From the NCBI GenBank assembly GCA_947626265.1, contig CANQRM010000010.1:1-64000 (forward strand): a DNA stretch of 64,000 nucleotides, written 5' to 3'. The notes under the pieces are model-generated. The model was not told the DNA's origin. It made no database searches and worked only from the letters and a program-made list of their open reading frames with translations. Positions 57,888 through 64,000 of this stretch are shown one piece after another. This DNA is from an uncultured Oscillospiraceae bacterium (GTDB lineage Bacteria > Bacillota > Clostridia > Oscillospirales > Oscillospiraceae). Position 1 is the stretch's first letter. Each line of letters starts with the position of its first letter. A program made the position numbers and the translations under genes.

Positions 57888-57916
57888 ATCATACCCTAAA
57901 ACCGTCTCCAAGACAA
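57888..57916 (-). promoter_or_regulatory. Promoter of DUF1934-argS operon
   Basis: Minus-strand TTGTCT (57916-57911) and TATGAT (57893-57888), 17 bases apart. The predicted transcript start falls on or next to the ATG at 57881. Confidence 0.65.
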
Positions 57917-58024
57917 GGAAAAAATAGCATTTGGACAAATATTGTGCCTTTGCACTATGGAACATTACAGCGCAGATGTGCTATAATGGCTATAGGTACT
58001 AAGAGACACAAGGAGGTGGGCGGC

Positions 58025-58435
58025 GTGACCATCGAGCTTACCGATAAGGAATTCAGAAGGCTTCTGGACCTGGTGTACGTGGGGGATTGGGTGCTGAACT
58101 CCGCCCGGGGCGACGACCGGTTCGAGGACTATGACCTGCTGCAGGAGAAGATATTTGCCCTGTGCTCCCAGCTTGGCATGCGCTCGCTCATAGAGACATG
58201 GCAGGGCCACGTGTTCCCCTCCAAGGCCTACGAGGAGGGGGGCATCCACGAGGCCATCGCCGACTATGAGGACGCAGTGTTCTTCGACATCCTGGCCGAG
58301 GAGCTGGCCCGCCGGGACATGGAGGGCGAGGGCGTGGACGCCGACGACGAGTCGGAGCTCGCCAGCCGCATGGAGGAGTATTACAGCGAATTTGAACAGC
58401 ACGGGATAGATAATTTGACCGTGGACGATATGTAA
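58025..58435 (+). CDS. Hypothetical acidic protein, GTG start
   Basis: A 136-residue acidic protein with no recognised domain, mostly helical (RRLLDLVYVGDWVLN, AVFFDILAEELARRD, RMEEYYSEFEQHGIDNLTVD). The GTG at 58025 is preferred because AAGGAGGTG lies just before it; longer frames from 57944 run through a possible promoter (TATAAT at 57982). Monocistronic, with a terminator. Function unknown. Confidence 0.7.
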   Translation: MTIELTDKEFRRLLDLVYVGDWVLNSARGDDRFEDYDLLQEKIFALCSQLGMRSLIETWQGHVFPSKAYEEGGIHEAIADYEDAVFFDILAEELARRDMEGEGVDADDESELASRMEEYYSEFEQHGIDNLTVDDM

Positions 58436-58444
58436 AAGCCGACA

Positions 58445-58478
58445 AAAGCGCCTCTCCCGGCGGGAGAGGCGCTTTGGC
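58445..58478 (+). terminator. Terminator
   Basis: A near-perfect 15-bp hairpin with AAGCGCCTCTCCC arms around position 58459, then TTT. Confidence 0.8.
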
Positions 58479-58552
58479 GTCTGTCGGGCACTTTTTCTTT
58501 GTAAAATTTTATGTAAGACGAATAAAATTTATCATAAAACATTAAAAACTTA

Positions 58553-58581
58553 TTGACAAACGAAAAATATCCTGCTATGCT
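58553..58581 (+). promoter_or_regulatory. Promoter of DUF2975-XRE operon
   Basis: TTGACA (58553-58558) and TATGCT (58576-58581) with 17-base spacing in an AT-rich region. Confidence 0.75.
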
Positions 58582-58627
58582 GTGACCATCGGACCGGACC
58601 GAAGTTTTTTGAACAGGAGGTTCTGTG

Positions 58628-59194
58628 ATGAAGGGAAAGGCAAAGGCGGGATATGTATTCATCCGCGTGTTGGAGGCACTGCACTGGCTCGGGGCGGCCC
58701 TGTGCGTTTTTATGGCGGTCAGCATGGCCGTGGCGCCGGACTGGTTTTCCTCTCTGCTGGGCTATGAGCCGGAGGGGGAAGCCCTGTACTACCAGATGGT
58801 GCAGTACGGCTTCCTGGGCGGTCTGAATATGGTGGTCACGGGCCAGACGGGCTTTGACACGGGGCTGCAGGCGCTCATGATGGCGGGCGACGCCGCCACA
58901 TCGGTGCTGGGGGCGCTGACGTTCCGTCGGATAGGGGAGGTCATCAGGGCATGCCAGACGGGTACGCCCTTTCAGAAGCCGGTGGCGCAAAAGGTCCGTC
59001 AGATCGGCTGGCTGGTCATTGCCGTGCCCCTGGTGACGTTGGCGGTGAGCTTTATATCCTATGTGCTGTGCTGGCCCGGTCACTCGTTCCAGGTGGATGT
59101 GTCCGGCCTCATCACCGGCGTGATCGTGCTGGCGCTCAGCCGTATATTTGCCTACGGGGTGAAGCTGGAGGACGACGTGGAGGGGCTGTTGTGA
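58628..59194 (+). CDS. DUF2975-like membrane protein
   Basis: A 188-residue protein with four hydrophobic segments (about 12-36, 60-80, 125-150, 160-180), as in DUF2975. The AGGAGG site places the start at ATG 58628. The XRE gene starts one base after its stop. DUF2975 proteins are commonly encoded next to a small XRE regulator, which they may control at the membrane; that is inference. Confidence 0.7.
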   Translation: MKGKAKAGYVFIRVLEALHWLGAALCVFMAVSMAVAPDWFSSLLGYEPEGEALYYQMVQYGFLGGLNMVVTGQTGFDTGLQALMMAGDAATSVLGALTFRRIGEVIRACQTGTPFQKPVAQKVRQIGWLVIAVPLVTLAVSFISYVLCWPGHSFQVDVSGLITGVIVLALSRIFAYGVKLEDDVEGLL

Positions 59195-59195
59195 T

Positions 59196-59405
59196 ATGGG
59201 AAAGATCGTGCTGCGTCTGGACAGGATGATGGTGGAGCGGAAGATGAGCCTCAATGAGCTTGCCGAGCGGGTAGGCATCTCCAACGTGAACCTGTCGAAG
59301 CTGAAAAACAACCGGGTCACGGCCGTGCGCTTTTCCACGCTGGCGGCCATCTGCGAGGCGCTGGACTGCACGCCGGGGGATATCCTGGAATATGATGACG
59401 ACTGA
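59196..59405 (+). CDS. Small XRE-family regulator (YozG-like)
   Basis: A 69-residue protein that is almost all helix-turn-helix: LDRMMVERKMSLNELAERVG, ISNVNLSKLKNNR and AICEALDCTPGDILEY. This is the short YozG-like XRE type paired with DUF2975. The tight spacing shows co-translation with the membrane protein upstream. Confidence 0.88.
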   Translation: MGKIVLRLDRMMVERKMSLNELAERVGISNVNLSKLKNNRVTAVRFSTLAAICEALDCTPGDILEYDDD

Positions 59406-59408
59406 AAA

Positions 59409-59438
59409 GCACCGGAGGCGACGCCTCCGGTGCTTTTC
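59409..59438. terminator. Bidirectional terminator
   Basis: GCACCGGAGGC (59409-59419) pairs with GCCTCCGGTGC (59423-59433), followed by TTTT; AAAA lies on the other side for mgtE. Confidence 0.9.
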
Positions 59439-59453
59439 AGTCAAAAAAGACCG

Positions 59454-60830
59454 TCACAGATGCAGTATCATCACCGCGAAGCGGAAGTAGATGAGAAGGG
59501 AGAGGGCATCCACGATGGTGGTGATGAAGGGGGAACTCATGACCGCCGGGTCGAAGCCCAGCTTTTCCGCCAGCATGGGCAGGGTGCAGCCCACGACCTT
59601 GGCCACCAGGATAGTGCAAACCATGGTCAGGCATATGACCGCCGCCACGGTGACGGTGATGTCCGGGTTGTGAAAGAGCATCCTATCCACCAGCATGAGC
59701 TTTACGAAGTTGGCCGCCGCCAATGCCGCGCCGCAGATCACCGCCACCCGTATCTCCTTCCACAGCACCTTGAAATAGTCCTTGAACTCGATGTCGTTCA
59801 GGGATATGCCGCGGATGACCGTGACGCTGGCCTGGGAGCCGGAGTTGCCGCCGGTGTCCATGAGCATGGGGATGTAGGCGGTGAGCACCGCCGCGGCGGC
59901 CAGGGCATTCTCAAAGCTGGTGATGATCTGCCCGGTGAAGGTGGCGGATATCATGAGAAGCAGCAGCCAGGGGAATCGGGCCTTGAAGGTCTCCCACACG
60001 GAGGTCTTCAGATAGGGCTTGTCGGTGGGCGTCATGCCGCCCATGATCTCGATATCCTCGGTGGTCTCCGTCTCCAAAACGTCCAGGGCGTCGTCGACGG
60101 TGATGATGCCCACGAGGCGGTTTTCATTGTCCACCACCGGCAGCACGGTCAGGTCGTACCTGGAGAACATGGCCGTGGCGTCCTCCTGGTCGGTGAGGGT
60201 GCCCACGGAGATGACGTTCTCCGTCATGACGTCGGACACCATCTCATCCTCCTCGGCGAGGATGAGGGTGCGGATGGAGACGATCCCTAAGAGGTGGCGG
60301 CCGTCGTCTATGACGTAGCAGATGTTGATGGTCTCCTTGTCCGTGCCGGTGCGGCGGATGCGCTTGATGGAGTCCTCCACGGTCATGGTGGGCAGCAGGT
60401 CCACGTATTCCGTGGTCATCATGCTCCCGGCGGAGTCATCGGGGTATTTTAAAATGTTGTTGATGAGCTTGCGGGTCTCCGGGTCCGCCTGCCGGAGGAT
60501 GCGCCGCACCACATTGGCGGGCATCTCCTCCACCAGGTCCACCGCGTCGTCCACGTACAGCTCGTCCACGACCTCCTTCAGCTCGCTGTCGGAAAAGCCG
60601 TGGATCAGGAGCTCCTGGCTGTCCGGCTCCATCTCCACGAAGGTCTCCGCGGCCATGTCCTTAGGCAGGAGCCTGAAGAGCAAGGGAAGCAGCCGCTCCT
60701 CCGTTTCGTCGAAGAGGGCGGCTGCGTCGGCGGGATTCATGGTCACCAGGATATCCCGCAGGGTGCTGTATTTCTTCTGTTCCGCCAGGGCGACGATGGT
60801 GTCGTCCAGGGTGACGTTGCGCTCAGCCAT
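59454..60830 (-). CDS. mgtE: Magnesium transporter MgtE
   Basis: A 458-residue Mg2+ channel with the MgtE N domain (about 20-130), a CBS pair (about 135-255, with VLPVVDNENRLVGIITVDD), a plug helix and a five-helix pore domain (about 285-458) containing AYIPMLMDTGGNSGSQASV. Cytoplasmic domains gate the pore according to Mg2+. A long structured leader with a small ORF lies upstream, suggesting Mg-dependent or translation-dependent control. Confidence 0.96.
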   Translation of the reverse strand: MAERNVTLDDTIVALAEQKKYSTLRDILVTMNPADAAALFDETEERLLPLLFRLLPKDMAAETFVEMEPDSQELLIHGFSDSELKEVVDELYVDDAVDLVEEMPANVVRRILRQADPETRKLINNILKYPDDSAGSMMTTEYVDLLPTMTVEDSIKRIRRTGTDKETINICYVIDDGRHLLGIVSIRTLILAEEDEMVSDVMTENVISVGTLTDQEDATAMFSRYDLTVLPVVDNENRLVGIITVDDALDVLETETTEDIEIMGGMTPTDKPYLKTSVWETFKARFPWLLLLMISATFTGQIITSFENALAAAAVLTAYIPMLMDTGGNSGSQASVTVIRGISLNDIEFKDYFKVLWKEIRVAVICGAALAAANFVKLMLVDRMLFHNPDITVTVAAVICLTMVCTILVAKVVGCTLPMLAEKLGFDPAVMSSPFITTIVDALSLLIYFRFAVMILHL

Positions 60831-60861
60831 TCGACCTTCCTCCTTTTATAAATTTGGGGAA

Positions 60862-60928
60862 GGCACAAAAAGGCCGTCAAAGGTCAGCGGGCGATGGGCG
60901 CCCGCCGCGTTCGGCCTCGTTTTGTGCC
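60862..60928 (-). promoter_or_regulatory. Compound stem-loop in mgtE leader
   Basis: GGCACAAA (60862-60869) pairs with TTTGTGCC (60921-60928), AGGCCG (60871-60876) with CGGCCT (60912-60917), and GCGGGCG (60887-60893) with CGCCCGC (60899-60905). It overlaps the second half of the leader ORF and lies 32 bases before mgtE. It does not match the M-box or other Mg leaders I know. Confidence 0.6.
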
Positions 60929-60955
60929 GGAACTACTATCGCCAGCGTCCATCAT
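60884..60955 (-). CDS. Possible leader peptide upstream of mgtE
   Basis: A 23-residue Arg-rich ORF (MMDAGDSSSGTKRGRTRR, ending APIAR) with a good GAAAGGAAGTGAC ribosome-binding site. Its second half lies in a compound stem-loop, so its translation would change the folding of the leader, as in mgtL-type control. No homology is claimed. Confidence 0.45.
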   Translation of the reverse strand: MMDAGDSSSGTKRGRTRRAPIAR

Positions 60956-61088
60956 GTCACTTCCTTTCAGCAGCGGGTCTGTTTCCGCGATGCTTCGTCA
61001 GACGGCTTGGCAATACACAAAGTATTCCCTGCGCCGCCTTTCTCGCCTCGCGAAAACATCCCTCGCTGCAATTTGTTATAAGTATATG

Positions 61089-61736
61089 TCAGGCCAGCAA
61101 AATGCGGCCCAGATCCGCCACCGATTCGGCGATATAGTCCGCGCCGGCGGCGGTGAGCTCATCCCGGCCGCCGTAGCCGTAGAGCACCCCCACGCAGGGG
61201 ATGGCGCACTCGTGGGCGCCCGCCACGTCGTAGCTCCTGTCGCCCACCATCACGGCCTTGGCCATGTCCACGCCGAATTGGTCGCGGGCAGCGCGTATCA
61301 CGTCCGCCTTGGTGCTGTCCGGCTGGGCCGGGTCGCTGCCGGAGATGGTGACGAAGTACTTGGCCAGATCGAACTTCTCCAATATGCGCACGGACATGAA
61401 TGTGGGCTTGGAGGTGGCCACGTAGAGCTTCGCCCCTGCATCGGAGAGTCGCTGCAGCGTCTCCGCCATGCCGGGGTAGGGCGCGTTCTCAAAAAGCCCC
61501 ACGTCGGTGTAATACTCCCGGTAGTAGGCCAGGGTTTGGGCGGCGTCTTCCCGGCTCATGCCCCAGTAGGTCTCAAAGCTCTTGGGCATGGGAGGGCCTA
61601 TGAACTTATAATAATCCTCATTTTTCCCCGGGTCAAGCCCCCACTTTTTCCGGGCGTAGATGATGGCGTTGGTGATGCCCAAAGCCGGGTCCGTCAGGGT
61701 GCCGTCCAGGTCGAAAAAGATGTGTTCAAAGCGCAT
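61089..61736 (-). CDS. HAD hydrolase (phosphoglycolate phosphatase-like)
   Basis: A 215-residue phosphatase with FDLDGTLTDPALGITNAI, a helical cap domain, VATSKPTFMSVRILEKF and MVGDRSYDVAGAHECAI. The GxTNA cap region and this layout match the PgmB/Gph group. It lies 15 bases after xpt on the same strand, so it may dephosphorylate a nucleotide; the substrate is unproven. Confidence 0.88.
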   Translation of the reverse strand: MRFEHIFFDLDGTLTDPALGITNAIIYARKKWGLDPGKNEDYYKFIGPPMPKSFETYWGMSREDAAQTLAYYREYYTDVGLFENAPYPGMAETLQRLSDAGAKLYVATSKPTFMSVRILEKFDLAKYFVTISGSDPAQPDSTKADVIRAARDQFGVDMAKAVMVGDRSYDVAGAHECAIPCVGVLYGYGGRDELTAAGADYIAESVADLGRILLA

Positions 61737-61751
61737 GTTTATTCCTCTGTA

Positions 61752-62324
61752 TCAGTCCTCAAAGACGACGCCGTCCTCCGACATGGAGGCGATGCGGGCC
61801 AGGGACTCGATGCGAAGGCCCTGCTCCCTGAGGCGCCTGCCCCCGGGCTGGAAGCACTTCTCCACGGCGATGCCCGCCCCCACCAGGGTGGCGCCCGCCT
61901 GACGCACCAGGTCGCACAGCCCCTCCAGGGCCGCGCCGTTGGCAAGAAAGTCGTCGATGAGCAGCACCCGGTCCGTGGACTGCAGGTAGTCCTTCGCCAC
62001 GATCACGTCGTACACATAGCCGTGGGTGTAGCTGGCCACCCGGGTGGAGTAGACCTGGCCGTCGATGTTCCGGGTCTTCGTCTTTTTGGCGAACAGGACG
62101 GGGCAGCCGAACTCCTGGGCCGCGATGCAGGCGAGCCCTATGCCGGACGCCTCGATGGTCAGTATTTTCGTCACGCTGTCGTTCTTATAGGCCTCGTGCC
62201 AGGCCTTGGCAAGCTCACCGAACAGCGCCACGTCCATCTGATGGTTCAGGAAGGCGTCCACCTTCAGAATGCCACCCGCGCGCACCTTTCCGTCCCGCAG
62301 GATGCGCTCTTCCAGCAGTTTCAT
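61752..62324 (-). CDS. xpt: Xanthine phosphoribosyltransferase
   Basis: A 190-residue salvage enzyme that makes XMP from xanthine and PRPP. The N terminus MKLLEERILRDGKV and LKVDAFLNHQMD are typical for Xpt, and the PRPP loop reads VLLIDDFLANGAALEGL. GGAGGTG site. There is no pbuX permease downstream; a HAD hydrolase follows. Confidence 0.93.
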   Translation of the reverse strand: MKLLEERILRDGKVRAGGILKVDAFLNHQMDVALFGELAKAWHEAYKNDSVTKILTIEASGIGLACIAAQEFGCPVLFAKKTKTRNIDGQVYSTRVASYTHGYVYDVIVAKDYLQSTDRVLLIDDFLANGAALEGLCDLVRQAGATLVGAGIAVEKCFQPGGRRLREQGLRIESLARIASMSEDGVVFED

Positions 62325-62365
62325 GGGGAATACACCTCCGTTGGCCGTCGGCCCGTTGATAGTTC

Positions 62366-62395
62366 ATTGTACAATGAGCGGCCGCCCCTTTGCAA
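62366..62395 (-). promoter_or_regulatory. xpt promoter
   Basis: Minus-strand TTGCAA (62395-62390) and TACAAT (62371-62366), 18 bases apart. The leader of about 40 bases is too short for a purine riboswitch. Confidence 0.55.
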
Positions 62396-62452
62396 GAGGC
62401 AGCCGCAAGATATCTGACAGAATTTTACAGCTTTTCCGGCAATATAGGCAGC

Positions 62453-62998
62453 TCACCAGGGGATATTGCCCGTCTTGGTGACGAGAAAGGCGTGCTGGGC
62501 CAGCTCCGCCATGGGCGTGTCGGAGCGGGAGTCGGACCAAAAGCCCTCGATGGGGGCGTTTCCGTAGGCGTCCCGAAACCGGCGGACCTTCTCGGGCCCG
62601 TGGCAGTTCTCGCCCTTATAGAGGCCGGTGGCCTGCTCCACGGGGGAGGCGATGAGGGCAAAGCCCAGGGCCCGGGCCGCGGGCCGCAGGAGAAATTCCG
62701 GCGACGCGGAGATGACCAGGTCATCCGGCCGCTGCTGTGCCAGGTACCAGGGGCAGATGTTATCGATATGCCCCCGCCAGAAGGTCTCCGGCGCGGCGGC
62801 AGGCACATGGCGCAGGAAGCGGTAGAATATCTGCTTGCAGGCGGTCTTGGGCTTGAGTTTGAGCCCCAAGCAGAAAAAAGCCCAGGCCGTGCAGGGCAGG
62901 GTGAGCCACGTGCCGGGGTACCGCCGCAGGCACCAGAGATAAAACTGGGCCGTGCTGTCCCGGGGATATATGGTCTTGTCAAAGTCGTAGACGTTCAT
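62453..62998 (-). CDS. HAD-IB family phosphatase
   Basis: A 181-residue protein beginning MNVYDFDKTIYPRDSTAQF, which carries the nucleophile Asp and acid Asp, with a helical cap, ISASPEFLLRP (motif II) and FWSDSRSDTPM (motif IV). This matches SerB/PSPase-like HAD-IB enzymes that act on small phosphorylated compounds or lipids. AAAGGA site. Confidence 0.83.
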   Translation of the reverse strand: MNVYDFDKTIYPRDSTAQFYLWCLRRYPGTWLTLPCTAWAFFCLGLKLKPKTACKQIFYRFLRHVPAAAPETFWRGHIDNICPWYLAQQRPDDLVISASPEFLLRPAARALGFALIASPVEQATGLYKGENCHGPEKVRRFRDAYGNAPIEGFWSDSRSDTPMAELAQHAFLVTKTGNIPW

Positions 62999-63052
62999 AA
63001 AATGGTCCTTTAAAACAGCGCCGCAGGCAGACGTCCGCGGCGCAGGATGGTT

Positions 63053-63373
63053 TTATTGTTTTTGGAGCAGCTCTTCGCAAGAGCGCCGCAGGGCAGGGAT
63101 GTCCCCGTTAAGGGTCTCCCACACGGAGGGAACGTCGATGGCACCATAGGCGTGGACATAGAAATTCCGCGTGTCCTTTATCACCCGCCAGGGCACAGAG
63201 GGGGCTTCCGCCTTGGCCTCATCCGAGAGCTGGGCGGTCAGCTCGCCGATCTGCACGATGCACATGCAGCAGGCGTCCTGGAACAGGTGGTCGTTCCGAA
63301 AGACGTCGGGGTCTCTGCCGCAGCGGGACAGGTCCTCGTCTATGCGGCGGCAGTAGCCGACGATCTTTTCCAA
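63053..63373 (-). CDS. hepT: HepT-type RNase toxin (DUF86)
   Basis: A HEPN-domain toxin of about 106 residues with the RX4HXY active-site motif in RNFYVHAYG and the family context LFQDACCMCIVQIGELTAQL. No ATG begins the frame: TTG 63373 is possible, but homology-like residues (ARDRLLL) continue upstream, so a CTG or ATC at 63394-63397 overlapping mntA is also plausible. It follows mntA, forming the usual toxin-antitoxin pair. Confidence 0.82.
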   Translation of the reverse strand: MEKIVGYCRRIDEDLSRCGRDPDVFRNDHLFQDACCMCIVQIGELTAQLSDEAKAEAPSVPWRVIKDTRNFYVHAYGAIDVPSVWETLNGDIPALRRSCEELLQKQ

Positions 63374-63383
63374 AAGCAGTCTG

Positions 63384-63680
63384 TCACGGGCCAGGATAGA
63401 GCAGCACCTCCTCCTTCGCGATGGTACCCAGAAAAGCCGGGTCCGAGGCGTCGCTGGTGACCAGGTCCACGGGTAGGTGCAGGGCGTCCTCCAAGGCGAG
63501 ACGAAAGGCGCAGAGCTGATACAGCGTTTTCAATGCGCCCTTTTCGATCTTCAGGTCCACATCGCTGGCGGCGGTGGACTCGCCCCGAGCGTAAGAGCCG
63601 AAGAGGGAGACGCTTTTTATCCCGTGCTGCCGGGCGATGGGGTCTATGATCCGCCGCAGTTCATCCACGGAATAGGGCAT
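63384..63680 (-). CDS. mntA: MntA-type minimal nucleotidyltransferase antitoxin
   Basis: A 98-residue nucleotidyltransferase with the GSX10DXD motif (LFGSYARGESTAASDVDLKI). In characterised pairs MntA neutralises HepT by adding AMP groups to it. ATG 63680 follows GCAGGTG; a GTG at 63689 is also possible. Upstream of hepT and overlapping or abutting it. Confidence 0.85.
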   Translation of the reverse strand: MPYSVDELRRIIDPIARQHGIKSVSLFGSYARGESTAASDVDLKIEKGALKTLYQLCAFRLALEDALHLPVDLVTSDASDPAFLGTIAKEEVLLYPGP

Positions 63681-63770
63681 ACCGCTCACCTGCCTTTCTT
63701 AACAAATAGTATACCATGCCCCGGGAGAAAAGAAAAGAGGCGTTTTATACGGCTGCCCCCAATATACGCC

Positions 63771-63802
63771 AGCGCCCCGCTCACAGCTGTGAGCAGGGCG
63801 CT
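63771..63802. terminator. Hairpin between glnS and mntA
   Basis: A long hairpin (AGCGCCC to GGGCGCT around a GCTCACAGCTGTGAGC centre) downstream of glnS. T-rich bases appear only on the plus strand, so its role as terminator for the leftward genes is uncertain. Confidence 0.45.
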
Positions 63803-63814
63803 TTTGTGTCATTT

Positions 63815-64000
63815 TTACGCCTTGGGCTTGAAGGCGTCCTTCAGGGCCACGGCCCGGTTGAAGACCAGATGGCCGGGGGCGGAGTCCTTGTTGTCCACGG
63901 CAAAGTAGCCGGTGCGCAGGAACTGGAAGCTCTCGGGGGCCTTGGCGTCGGCAAGGCTCCTTTCCACCTTGCAGCCGGTGAGCACCTCCAAAGAATCCGG
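63815..64000 (-). CDS. glnS: Glutaminyl-tRNA synthetase, C-terminal end (partial)
   Basis: The last 61 codons of a gene that continues beyond the window. The residues ESFQFLRTGYFAVDNKDS and LVFNRAVALKDAFKPKA are characteristic of the C-terminal anticodon-binding domain of GlnRS. The stop is TAA at 63815-63817. Confidence 0.88.
   Translation of the reverse strand, partial: PDSLEVLTGCKVERSLADAKAPESFQFLRTGYFAVDNKDSAPGHLVFNRAVALKDAFKPKA

Noticed and set aside
60831-61088. M-box (Mg riboswitch) upstream of mgtE
   Set aside because: The conserved M-box core could not be found. The leader instead holds a small ORF and other stems.
62325-62450. Purine riboswitch upstream of xpt
   Set aside because: The leader after the likely promoter is only about 40 bases and lacks the three-way-junction core sequence.
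63477-63908. Rightward 143-codon ORF at the window end
   Set aside because: Antisense to mntA and the glnS end, crossing a hairpin, with no motif.

Overview
The window is a GC-rich chromosomal segment of a gut-type member of the Clostridia, most likely Oscillospiraceae (Flavonifractor, Oscillibacter or a relative). This rests on the Gram-positive ribosome-binding sites and gene orders (rpmH-rnpA-yidD-yidC-jag, infC-rpmI-rplT), clostridial families (TIGR01440/DUF436, DUF1934, AbrB with a zinc tail, DUF2975 plus XRE), a bile-salt-hydrolase-type enzyme and a dispersed intergenic repeat. Genus cannot be fixed by eye.

Positions 1-17 kb are mobile and accessory DNA. The left part is a mobilization module: a DUF6076 protein, small proteins, DUF3847, a MobA/MobL relaxase and a large serine recombinase. 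A defence block follows: a regulator, a DUF6680 membrane protein, an unknown protein, then the Mod and Res subunits of a type III restriction-modification system. Next comes an AT-rich two-gene cassette (11.1-13.8 kb) that pairs a probable QxK-type nuclease with a short-armed SMC/Rad50-like ATPase carrying an internal cysteine cluster. An XRE regulator, a DUF1016 nuclease and a second large serine recombinase, overlapping by four bases at each junction, close the block. The two-gene cassette is my best candidate for a little-described system. It resembles Lamassu and ABC-three-component systems but has its own motif details.

From 17.7 to 27 kb the genes are chromosomal: an orphan Phd antitoxin, an XRE regulator with a perfectly symmetric promoter/operator, a P1 peptidase, bile salt hydrolase, PAP2 phosphatase, acyltransferase, pfkA, a beta-CASP metallo-hydrolase, a PH-domain protein and a GT-C-like membrane protein. 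From 27 to 35 kb lie rpoB and rpoC, detached from the rplJ-rplL genes that normally precede them. From 35.5 to 42 kb lie rpmH-rnpA-yidD-yidC-jag followed by an MBOAT/AlgJ-type O-acetylation pair and a HAD phosphatase, instead of mnmE-mnmG.

From 42 to 54 kb are a pyridoxal kinase, a metallophosphoesterase, a cytoplasmic BMP-domain fusion, a TfoX-like protein, an ECF sigma/anti-sigma pair, glgB-glgA, an SSB-like protein, deoC, and two paralogous Cys-rich peptides with double-glycine-type leaders. From 54 to 64 kb are infC (apparent ATA start behind an attenuator-like leader), rpmI, rplT, abrB, argS-DUF1934, DUF2975-XRE, mgtE with an upstream leader ORF, a HAD phosphatase, xpt, HAD-IB, a MntA/HepT pair and the 3' end of glnS. 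I saw no tRNA, rRNA or CRISPR array. Three copies of a 107-123 bp palindrome-ended repeat and two copies of a second 75 bp repeat sit between genes.
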